Virus record (IMG/VR): IMGVR_UViG_3300041964_000197
Span: 1-24,413 of that record
DNA from: a virus
Length of the DNA: 24,413 nt
Strand: one strand, 5' to 3'
A model generated the notes under the pieces. That model saw nothing but the letters and a program-made list of their open reading frames with translations, was not told the DNA's origin and made no database searches. Each line of letters starts with the position of its first letter. Positions within the stretch are counted from its first letter, which is position 1. Positions 14,516 through 19,694 of this stretch are shown one piece after another. Made by a program: the position numbers and the translations under genes.

Positions 14516-14518
14516 GCA

Positions 14519-14833
14519 TTAGCGTCGGCTCACGGCGATCACGGTGTTGAGCTTCGCGTTGCCGAACTGCTCCATGTCGTTCACGAACTCCTGGAGCCGG
14601 ACGATGATGTTCGTGGCCTTCGCGCCGGTGAGGGGCGAGCCGGAGATCACGCCGCTGGAGCCCACGGGGGTGTTGTCGTTCGGGATCAGGGCGCTGACTT
14701 CGCGGGCATACCAGGCGGCGAGGGTGTCTTTGGCCTGGATATACAGGGCGTGCATCGCGTCGGCGGCGGGGACGATCTCGTGTACGACGAAATCGATGGC
14801 GTGCGGGGCGGTGACGGGAATGACTTCTTCCAT
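14519..14833 (-). CDS. 104-residue protein of unknown function in the structural region
   Basis: This starts at the ATG at 14833, which overlaps the stop of the preceding membrane-protein gene as TGATG. The 104 residues begin with an acidic, His-containing segment (MEEVIPVTAPHAIDFVVHEI), continue with Ala-rich helices and end IIVRLQEFVNDMEQFGNAKLNTVIAVSRR. No transmembrane helix, signal peptide or known motif is visible. Placement in the coupled gene chain makes it a probable virion or assembly protein. Nothing further can be inferred. Confidence 0.6.
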   Translation of the reverse strand: MEEVIPVTAPHAIDFVVHEIVPAADAMHALYIQAKDTLAAWYAREVSALIPNDNTPVGSSGVISGSPLTGAKATNIIVRLQEFVNDMEQFGNAKLNTVIAVSRR

Positions 14834-15117
14834 CAAATGTTTTCCTTCGAGGAAATTGCGACGGGGTTGGGCTGCCAGTCGGCGATCTTCGGGTTACGGA
14901 GGTACACGAACGCGACGTAAGCGCCGACGATAAGACCGGTGGACTTGGCGAGTTCGGGGTGGCCGAGGTAGGCTACGGCTTGGGCGGCGAGCCCGGCGGC
15001 GGTGCCCACGGTGGCGGTAAACTCCACCCAGCGGACGCGATCCAGGTACACGGAGACGATGGTTTCGATGGTGACTTTGACTTCCCACGCCACCTGGCGG
15101 GCATACTCGTCGATCAT
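14833..15117 (-). CDS. small membrane protein, holin candidate
   Basis: This 94-residue protein starts at an ATG overlapping the preceding stop as ATGA. A charged, helical N-terminus of ~30 residues (EYARQVAWEVKVTIETIV) is followed by two hydrophobic segments (VEFTATVGTAAGLAAQAVAYL and TGLIVGAYVAFVYL) separated by a short polar turn (GHPELAKS), then a polar tail. Two short transmembrane helices, the small size, and an adjacent single-helix coiled-coil protein suggest a holin pair. It is placed unusually, among head-completion genes rather than next to the lysin 13.7 kb downstream. A structural role cannot be excluded. Confidence 0.58.
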   Translation of the reverse strand: MIDEYARQVAWEVKVTIETIVSVYLDRVRWVEFTATVGTAAGLAAQAVAYLGHPELAKSTGLIVGAYVAFVYLRNPKIADWQPNPVAISSKENI

Positions 15118-15422
15118 GGGTTCGGCTTCCTCATCATCACGTCGATCTTCGCCTCGATGCTGGCGAGACGCTGGCCGCGCTCGTCCTTGGTGGCGGCGAA
15201 CTCTTTCAGCGTGCTCTGGATGTCCCGGAGCGTGCTGTTCTGCTGCTGCAGGGTCACGTTGATGGCTTCGAAGCGGGCCTCGTTCCGGGCCTGATTAACC
15301 TCGACACGGACAGCCCAGAGGCAGCACGCCACAAGCATCGGGAGGAAGAACTTGAACACGTCCCACTGAGTGGCGGGCTGATGCCAGTAAGACTGTGTTT
15401 CAATTTCGGGTTGAGGCATCAT
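15114..15422 (-). CDS. membrane-anchored coiled-coil protein (spanin/holin-accessory candidate)
   Basis: The ATG at 15422 overlaps the head-closure stop (TGATG). The protein (102 residues) has a short polar N-terminus, one hydrophobic segment (FKFFLPMLVACCLWAVRV, about residues 24-41), then a long amphipathic helix rich in Gln, Glu, Lys and Asn (NQARNEARFEAINVTLQQQ ... LASIEAKIDVMM) predicted to form a coiled coil. That layout resembles an inner-membrane spanin or an XhlA-like holin helper, except that XhlA carries its helix at the C-terminus. Its neighbour at 14833-15117 is the holin candidate. Function is inferred from architecture only. Confidence 0.55.
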   Translation of the reverse strand: MMPQPEIETQSYWHQPATQWDVFKFFLPMLVACCLWAVRVEVNQARNEARFEAINVTLQQQNSTLRDIQSTLKEFAATKDERGQRLASIEAKIDVMMRKPNP

Positions 15423-15799
15423 CAAGCCATCCTCCGGCAGTTCACGGTCAGGAACGAAGCGTCCGCTCGGCCCCGGTCATGGTCGAGGATCTCATAACGA
15501 ACGCCGTCCACGCGGATGATGTCGTCGGAATGGATCTCGGCGTCCTGGGAGAAGAGGATCGCCCACTCGGATCGCACCACGCTCTTCTCGCCGTTCACCA
15601 CCGGGGCCTGGGGTTCGGCGGAGCGGAGGACGCGGCACTTGTAGCGCCGGGCGACGCGGTTGTCATCCTGGGTCACCGCGCCGTAGCGATCGCGGTTGTC
15701 GGTGGGGCGCAGGATCTCGGCGGTCTGCGTCATACGGGCCTGGAGCGCGGCGGAAAATTCTTTTCCGGCAGCCTTCGAAAACGGGGAAGTGTTGCACAT
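15422..15799 (-). CDS. head-closure / stopper protein (head-tail connector)
   Basis: This 125-residue protein resembles small head-completion (stopper) proteins: a helical N-terminus (FSKAAGKEFSAALQARMTQT) followed by beta-rich sequence with YKCRVLRSAEPQAPVV..., SEWAILFSQDAEIHSDDIIRVDGVRYEILDHD, which matches the 'VxxxDxIxxxGxxYxVxxV' pattern of this family. The first ATG consistent with context is 15799, where it overlaps the adaptor stop as TGATG, and its own stop overlaps the next start. The longer in-frame extension to 16294 is Pro/Ser/Thr-rich nonsense from another gene's frame. Position after capsid and adaptor fits. Confidence 0.72.
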   Translation of the reverse strand: MCNTSPFSKAAGKEFSAALQARMTQTAEILRPTDNRDRYGAVTQDDNRVARRYKCRVLRSAEPQAPVVNGEKSVVRSEWAILFSQDAEIHSDDIIRVDGVRYEILDHDRGRADASFLTVNCRRMA

Positions 15800-16031
15800 C
15801 AGGCGATGTCCGATCGCCCGAAAGAAATCGTCTTTACACGGGCCTTGTTGCGTAGCGCCTTCTCGACGGATTCCATCACGGCCAGGGACTGAGAAAGTTT
15901 GATAGAGACGCCCATCTCGCTGGTATCGACGAGCCCGCGCTTTCGGATTCTCAGGGACAGAAGAAGATCCGCCGCCGCCGCGAAGGGGTCGTAGCGGTCG
16001 CCGACGAGGTAGACCGTAAGGCGGGAGAGGC
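15799..16031 (-). CDS. head-tail adaptor protein, C-terminal segment (frameshifted)
   Basis: In this frame the sequence reads LSRLTVYLVGDRYDPFAAAADLLLSL, then LVDTSEMGVSIKLSQSLAVMESVEKAL, ending SFGRSDIA with TGA at 15799-15801. The 'YDxxAAAADLLxxL' helix followed by a segment with 'D' and 'S' and then a Q-S repeat is typical of the C-terminal half of head-tail adaptors (gp15/gp16-like). It continues the N-terminal segment after one missing base at about 16029-16032 and has no start of its own. It is easy to miss, because its first ATG would yield a very short product. Confidence 0.68.
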
Positions 16032-16361
16032 CGTTTCGAACGTGCCGTGGAGAGGATCGGTGTAGGCAATGTCCTCCGCCGGGATCTCGGTGTAGGAGGC
16101 GTCCAGGAGCCGCGCGTTACCCGCCAGGTAGGGCTCGAACCTGTGGATGGAAAAGGAGATCCCGCCGCCGGGGCCGTAGGTGGGGGCGGTGTTGGCTCGA
16201 TCGTAGAGCACCTGGTCGCGGTTGTCGGCGAGGGCGGCGAGGATCTGTCGGTCGGAGATGTCGGACTCGCAGTCACAGCCGCCGGTGGAAGCATCGCCGA
16301 TGAGTTCTTTTACAAGGGTGACGAGGGGTGTGAGCTGGTCTGTGGTGGGCGGGGCGGGCAT
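15951..16361 (-). CDS. head-tail adaptor protein, N-terminal segment (frameshifted)
   Basis: I chose the ATG at 16361 because GGAG lies 6 nt upstream (plus 16368-16371) and the longer reading to 16427 would be encoded by the post-capsid hairpin. The protein starts MPAPPTTDQLTPLVTLV and runs through SDRQILAALADNRDQVLYDRAN, a helical region typical of the adaptor that docks on the portal, then PYLAGNARLLDASYTEIPAED. After GTFETA (about 16029) the frame turns into Ser/Thr/Arg nonsense, while the neighbouring frame carries on with a sensible helix. Joined, the product would be about 187 residues. Frame change looks like a single lost G. Confidence 0.7.
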   Translation of the reverse strand: MPAPPTTDQLTPLVTLVKELIGDASTGGCDCESDISDRQILAALADNRDQVLYDRANTAPTYGPGGGISFSIHRFEPYLAGNARLLDASYTEIPAEDIAYTDPLHGTFETASPALRSTSSATATTPSRRRRIFFCP

Positions 16362-16386
16362 GGGGGTCTCCGGGGAGGCATGTATG

Positions 16387-16423
16387 AAGAAGGCGGCGGG
16401 ACAGGACATCCCGCCGCCTTCTT
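16387..16423. terminator. strong hairpin just after the major capsid gene
   Basis: A perfect 15-bp stem (AAGAAGGCGGCGGGA at 16387-16401 with 16409-16423) around a 7-nt loop follows the capsid stop (16434) on the minus strand. Only a short TTCTT run closes the stem, so it probably gives partial termination or protects the abundant capsid message from 3' decay. Confidence 0.7.
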
Positions 16424-16433
16424 TCACCGGCTA

Positions 16434-16838
16434 TTACGCGGCGGCTTTGATGTACGCGAGGCGCTTGGAGTTCTCGGCGACAACCTTGGAGTCGTGCAGG
16501 AGCAAGCCACGGACGACGGAATCGAACGAGGTTTCCAGGCGCAGTTGCTCGACGGACATGATCTGACCGGCGTAGAAGATCGCGTCCTGCTCGCCGCAGA
16601 GGATGTACTTCGCGCTCGAAGCCAAAGGAACATTGTTGCTCTTGTAGATCGTGAACCCGGCGATCTGCCCTACCCGACCGGTGGAAACGATGCTGTCGCC
16701 CATCGCGGTCGAGCGGATGAAGTCGGGGGACTTCAGGAGCAGCGCGTAGGTGGCGGGGTCGACGATGGCGTAGCGACCGATGTCCGGGACGCTCTGCTGG
16801 TCGAGCTTCGTGGAGGCGTCTACGAAGTAGCCGTACAC
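16434..16838 (-). CDS. major capsid protein, C-terminal segment (frameshifted)
   Basis: This is the second half of the major capsid gene in a different frame from its start. Reading upstream, the frame gives TPDNVYGYFVDASTKLDQQ if one C is added at 16845-16846. It continues with PDIGRYAIVDPATYALLLKS, SFDSVVRGLLLHD and ends KRLAYIKAAA. The 'RYAIVDPxxYxxLLxxxxF' helix and 'xIAGFTIYKSNNVP' strand are typical of HK97-fold capsid proteins of this class. The nominal start at 16838 is internal. The gene ends just before the hairpin at 16387-16423. Confidence 0.8.
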   Translation of the reverse strand: MYGYFVDASTKLDQQSVPDIGRYAIVDPATYALLLKSPDFIRSTAMGDSIVSTGRVGQIAGFTIYKSNNVPLASSAKYILCGEQDAIFYAGQIMSVEQLRLETSFDSVVRGLLLHDSKVVAENSKRLAYIKAAA

Positions 16839-17272
16839 GTTGTCGGAGTCAGCGCGAGCGCGGCAGCCGAAGCGCCGGTGACGCGGTTGGCGGACGGGAC
16901 GCTCGTGTACTGCGCCAGGATGTTGCTTTCAATCGAGGCGTTCATGGCGACGGCGGCGCGTTTGGCGTAAGCGTCCAGGGGGTCGATGTCAGACCGGCGG
17001 CGGTCAACGTCCGAGGCTTTGAAGGCGAAATACTCGGTCGTGCTGACGGTGAAATCTTCGATCGCAGGGGCCAGATCCTGGTAGGAGATCGAGCCAGAGT
17101 ACGGGCCCATCGTGACCGAGCCCATCGTACGGATCTTGACCGTGCTATTTTCGGTCAGGTCGCCTTCGTACTCGCGGTTCACGAGCGGCAACATAACGTT
17201 TACTTTGTCGAGGTTCTCGACGACTTTAGCGGAGAATTTTGTCGCGTCAAGGGCGACGAGGTTGTTGGCCAT
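16820..17272 (-). CDS. major capsid protein, N-terminal segment (frameshifted)
   Basis: These 150 codons start the major capsid protein: MANNLVALDATKFSAKVVENL, then PLVNREYEGDLTENSTVKIRTMG, YQDLAPAIEDFTVSTTEYFAFKA and a helix ending SIESNILAQYTSV. This order (N-arm, 'xGDxVxIRxxG' strand, 'FxVDxxxYFAFKxxD') is characteristic of HK97-fold capsid proteins that follow a scaffold gene. After SAAALALTP the frame runs into TTCTATS-stop at 16820. The whole protein, joined across one missing base, would be 279 residues. The start has no strong Shine-Dalgarno sequence, unusual for the most abundant protein; a palindrome at 17337-17355 lies upstream. Confidence 0.82.
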   Translation of the reverse strand: MANNLVALDATKFSAKVVENLDKVNVMLPLVNREYEGDLTENSTVKIRTMGSVTMGPYSGSISYQDLAPAIEDFTVSTTEYFAFKASDVDRRRSDIDPLDAYAKRAAVAMNASIESNILAQYTSVPSANRVTGASAAALALTPTTCTATS

Positions 17273-17336
17273 GGGGTGTGGTCTCGGCCTGCAACGGCGA
17301 AGATGCCGTCAGGCGGGGGAAGCGGAAACGAAGGCA

Positions 17337-17355
17337 GCGGAAAGGAGCTTTCCGC
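17337..17355. repeat. palindrome GCGGAAAG-GAG-CTTTCCGC ahead of the capsid gene
   Basis: An 8-bp stem with a 3-nt loop, the same 19-nt palindrome as at 14497-14515 but with the loop complemented. It sits in the 126-nt gap between scaffold and capsid genes, 65 nt before the capsid ATG. Confidence 0.6.
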
Positions 17356-17376
17356 GTTTCCGTGGGGGCGTTACGT

Positions 17377-17392
17377 TCACGCGCGAGCGTGA
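17377..17392. terminator. small hairpin after the scaffold gene
   Basis: TCACGC-GCGA-GCGTGA, 6 bp with a 4-nt GNRA-type loop, seven bases past the scaffold stop on the minus strand. Probably an RNA stability element or weak terminator. Confidence 0.4.
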
Positions 17393-17398
17393 CCGTAG

Positions 17399-17980
17399 TT
17401 AAATCCGTCCGGGGATGCGCCCAGAGGGGGCGGTTGCGGAAGCGGGTGCGGGGTTGGTGCTGCGGGTATCGGGAACCGTGGCTGGGGCCGAAGCGACCAT
17501 CTTGGGGCGGGCTTTGATGAACTCGGCCACGAGGGTATCGACGTTGGTGGGCTCGCCGTCCTCGATCGTGATCCCATCCTTGATCGCAAGAAAAGCGAGG
17601 TCGGGATCGATGACTCCGGCGGTCTTTAGGGCGGACAGGGCGTCACGCTTCGCCAGTTTCGCTTCGAGCGCGGTGCGGGCATCAAGAGCCGCCTGGGCTG
17701 TCTGCTGCGCCTTTTCAAGCGCCGAGAGGTTGGCCTCTTTTCGCGCTTCCTCTTCTCGCTCGAACGCGGACAGTTTCGTCCGGTACGAGGCCGATTCGGC
17801 ACGGAGGTCTTTGACCATCTTTGCAAGTTCCGCTACGGTGAGGGCTTCGAGCCTCTTCGGCGCTGGATCGGTCGGTGCGGGTGTTTCGGGTGTAGGGTTA
17901 GGCTCCTGGCCTGGGTGCGAAATGGCTTCGCCATTTGCGCGGGTAGGATCGGTCGGCTCCTGGCCTTCGTTCTCCGGCAT
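17399..17980 (-). CDS. capsid scaffold protein
   Basis: This 193-residue protein shows the scaffold layout: acidic, Pro/Thr/Glu-rich disordered N-terminus (residues 1-45), a long charged helix predicted as coiled coil (LTVAELAKMVKDLRAESAS ... LEKAQQTAQAALDARTAL, about 50-120), a short globular segment (ALKTAGVIDPDLAFLAIKDG), and a Pro/Ala-rich tail ending in a basic RIPGRI. The 'GVxDPDxAxxxLxD' element is common to GP20/scaffold-like proteins. ATG 17980 is preferred: GGAG lies 8 nt upstream (plus 17989-17992); an extension to 18091 lacks a ribosome-binding site. It precedes the capsid gene as expected. A palindromic repeat copy (17920-17936) is embedded in its coding sequence. Confidence 0.82.
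   Translation of the reverse strand: MPENEGQEPTDPTRANGEAISHPGQEPNPTPETPAPTDPAPKRLEALTVAELAKMVKDLRAESASYRTKLSAFEREEEARKEANLSALEKAQQTAQAALDARTALEAKLAKRDALSALKTAGVIDPDLAFLAIKDGITIEDGEPTNVDTLVAEFIKARPKMVASAPATVPDTRSTNPAPASATAPSGRIPGRI
17920..17936. repeat. palindromic repeat AAATGGC-N3-GCCATTT, copy 3 (inside scaffold gene)
   Basis: Identical in core to copy 1 at 11656-11672. Here it is translated as part of the disordered scaffold N-terminus (ANGEAISH on the minus strand), a place tolerant of insertions. Confidence 0.6.
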
Positions 17981-18239
17981 GGGGTGATCTCCAAAACGAG
18001 GATGTCGGCGGGGAGTGCCCCCGCCAAGGTGTTCTTGAAGTTGAAGTGCTTCTTGGGGATTAGAACGCAAAGAATACAGTGCCCACGGCATGGTGAGGGT
18101 GCCGATCTACCTTGGAGCTATAGGGCTTTTTTCCCGGATTCACTCTCAACCTATGTTGCCTATAGAGGATACGAAAGGAAAGAAGAGAGGGAAGGAAACA
18201 TATAGGAAGCATGGCGCTCCCAGTCCTGCCCCCCTGCTA
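17981..18239. other. 259-nt gap between minor head protein and scaffold
   Basis: No convincing gene is visible. It contains a 7-bp hairpin (18007-18025, GGCGGGG/CCCCGCC), one copy of the recurring 11-mer (18038-18048), and a 45-nt stretch (18165-18209) that is almost purine-only on the plus strand, hence a C/U-rich, G-poor tract in the late mRNA. Base composition is clearly more AT-rich than surrounding genes. It may hold a promoter or processing site for the scaffold-capsid genes. Confidence 0.5.
18038..18048 (-). promoter_or_regulatory. recurring late-region motif, copy 2 (before scaffold)
   Basis: Plus strand AAGTTGAAGTG within GTTCTTGAAGTTGAAGTGC; on the minus (coding) strand GCACTTCAACTT, 58 nt before the scaffold ATG. 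It shares the extended match GTTCT-(TG)-AAGTTGAAGTGC with the copy at 11750-11760. Confidence 0.4.
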
Positions 18240-19268
18240 TCAGGGAAGAGGTTCGCGCCGTGATGCTTGCTGGAGGGCGTATTTATCGGAGCCTTTGACG
18301 TAGGAGTCGCCCCATGTCGGAGAGTGCGTCGTGCGAACGTAGTCGTCCAGCGTCACCCGCCCGTTGCGGTAGAGGTCGGTGCCTTCTTTCCCCAGCACCC
18401 GGATCTGATCCTCTTCGTCAAGTCCGGCGAACCATTCTGACGCGGGCGTCCGTTTGCGTGCGCCACCGGCGATCACGGGAATGGGGGTACACCGGCAACG
18501 AACATGGCTTGCAAAGGGCGTGTCCTTCGAGAAGACCTTGCCGTCGTTTGCGAGGCAGGCGGCACATGACCGGAGCGATTTCGTCGCCATCCACTCCCAC
18601 CCCTCGACCGCCTCGGACTCCTGATACTTGATCAGGCTCGCGTTCCGATAGACCCGGAGCGTCTCCGTCCGAGCGATGGTCAGCGAGCGCGTCAGGCTCT
18701 CCCCTGTCACGGCCCGGAAGTTCGTGGCGATCACGCGCGGCCCCTGTCCGGTGGCGACGCCGATGGTGAGTACGTCCTTCGCTTTCTGGATGGCCGCCTG
18801 GGGCATCTCGTCTTTGATCTTGTCGAGGAGCCCGGCCAGAGGAGAGGAGGACTTGAAGGAGGAAACGATCGTCTCGACGGCACGGGTGTTCAGTCGGTCA
18901 AAGGAGCCCGTGATTCCCGCTTCTTCGATTCCGGCGCGGATGAGTGTCTCGGCATCCCGTGCCCCCGACAACTGAGCGTCCAGGACGGCGGACTGGGTGA
19001 CGGCCTCCGTCAGGCGGGCCAGGCGCTTGATCTCCGCCTCGGTCTGGGCCATCAGCGTGATGTACCGTTCCTCACGCTGGAGCCACGCCAAGGAAACTTC
19101 TTCGCCGTTCATGCGCCGGATCTCGATGAGTTCCGTGAGCGCTTTCAGCCGGGCCTGTAGATCCGCGTCGACCTTCTGGTAGGCGGCGATCAGGGTACGA
19201 GCGGTGTCGGCATCGGCGGCGAGAAGGCGCTTCCGGTGCTCCTGGGCGAGGTCATAGATCGTGGGCAT
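18240..19268 (-). CDS. minor head protein, Mu gpF / SPP1 gp7 family
   Basis: This 342-residue protein is of the family that attaches to the portal inside the procapsid and influences DNA exit. It begins with a long helical region (MPTIYDLAQEHRKRL..., about 1-100), then the conserved ITRSLTIARTE-like element (SLTRSLTIARTETLRVYRNAS), and a Cys/His cluster CAACLANDGKVF ... HVRCRCTPI near residues 234-262, the gpF signature 'C-x2-C-x5-G-x...H-x-x-C-R-C'. I prefer ATG 19268; a longer reading from TTG 19307 lacks a ribosome-binding site. In most relatives this gene directly follows the portal; here a plus-strand moron is inserted between them. Confidence 0.88.
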   Translation of the reverse strand: MPTIYDLAQEHRKRLLAADADTARTLIAAYQKVDADLQARLKALTELIEIRRMNGEEVSLAWLQREERYITLMAQTEAEIKRLARLTEAVTQSAVLDAQLSGARDAETLIRAGIEEAGITGSFDRLNTRAVETIVSSFKSSSPLAGLLDKIKDEMPQAAIQKAKDVLTIGVATGQGPRVIATNFRAVTGESLTRSLTIARTETLRVYRNASLIKYQESEAVEGWEWMATKSLRSCAACLANDGKVFSKDTPFASHVRCRCTPIPVIAGGARKRTPASEWFAGLDEEDQIRVLGKEGTDLYRNGRVTLDDYVRTTHSPTWGDSYVKGSDKYALQQASRREPLP

Positions 19269-19383
19269 GGAGCGGGGTCGCTTGTGGGAAGGGAAGCCTA
19301 CGGCCAATCGAAGTAGACGTGAGTGAATAGCAGCGGATTCTAATCGAAAATCGTTTTATATGCCACTGCGCTTAGAAAGTCAG

Positions 19384-19389
19384 GTATAA
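19384..19389 (+). promoter_or_regulatory. -10 element (TATAAT) of the moron promoter
   Basis: A perfect TATAAT preceded by TCAGG lies 38 nt before the moron ATG. No TTGACA-like -35 is seen at 17 bp. The context GCCAC...TCAGGTATAAT resembles that at 23781-23791. Confidence 0.7.
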
Positions 19390-19426
19390 TGTGACATACG
19401 TCGAACCACGCGCGAAGGAGAACTTT

Positions 19427-19693
19427 ATGTCTGATTTAATGCAAGTCACCAAACATCCCTTAACTGTTCGGGAGCTAAAAGAGCTTCTAAGCACCTATGA
19501 TGAAAACAAACCCGTCACGGTCAAGCTGTCTTCCCCCCATGTTAAGACCGGTCAGGAGTATTATTTGCCCAAAGAGAGCATCGTAGAGGGTGCGAAAGAG
19601 GTCGTCTTACACATGGAAGGGTTAAACTGGTTCGCTGATGCGGATGAGGAAGGGAACAGAAAGTTGATACGCGATTGGGCGAATCGCCCTTAA
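19427..19693 (+). CDS. moron gene: small conserved phage-type hypothetical protein
   Basis: This 88-residue protein is read against the late genes. The ATG at 19427 has GAAGGAGAA just upstream (19414-19422) and lies behind a TATAAT promoter (19384-19389), so an earlier GTG at 19391 is rejected because it falls at the transcription start. The N-terminal segment PLTVRELKELLSTYDENKPVTVKL matches the common 'xTVGELKELLxxxPDDxPVxV' pattern of small phage and plasmid proteins with no defined function. It is visibly more AT-rich than its neighbours. Its stop is one base from the portal stop, with no terminator between. Transferred 'more DNA' (moron) is the best reading; the product may be made in lysogeny. 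Confidence 0.8.
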   Translation: MSDLMQVTKHPLTVRELKELLSTYDENKPVTVKLSSPHVKTGQEYYLPKESIVEGAKEVVLHMEGLNWFADADEEGNRKLIRDWANRP

Positions 19694-19694
19694 T

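Noticed and set aside
15800-16294. 165-residue Pro/Ser/Arg-rich extension of the head-closure frame
   Set aside because: It overlaps the adaptor coding sequence in a third frame and has typical shadow composition; the head-closure ATG at 15799 is coupled to the adaptor stop.
17915-18205. 96-codon plus-strand frame between scaffold and minor head gene
   Set aside because: It overlaps the scaffold start, lacks a ribosome-binding site and family resemblance; the gap looks regulatory.
19391-19426. GTG start extending the moron by 12 residues
   Set aside because: The GTG is two bases after TATAAT, where transcription would not yet have begun; ATG 19427 has a strong ribosome-binding site.
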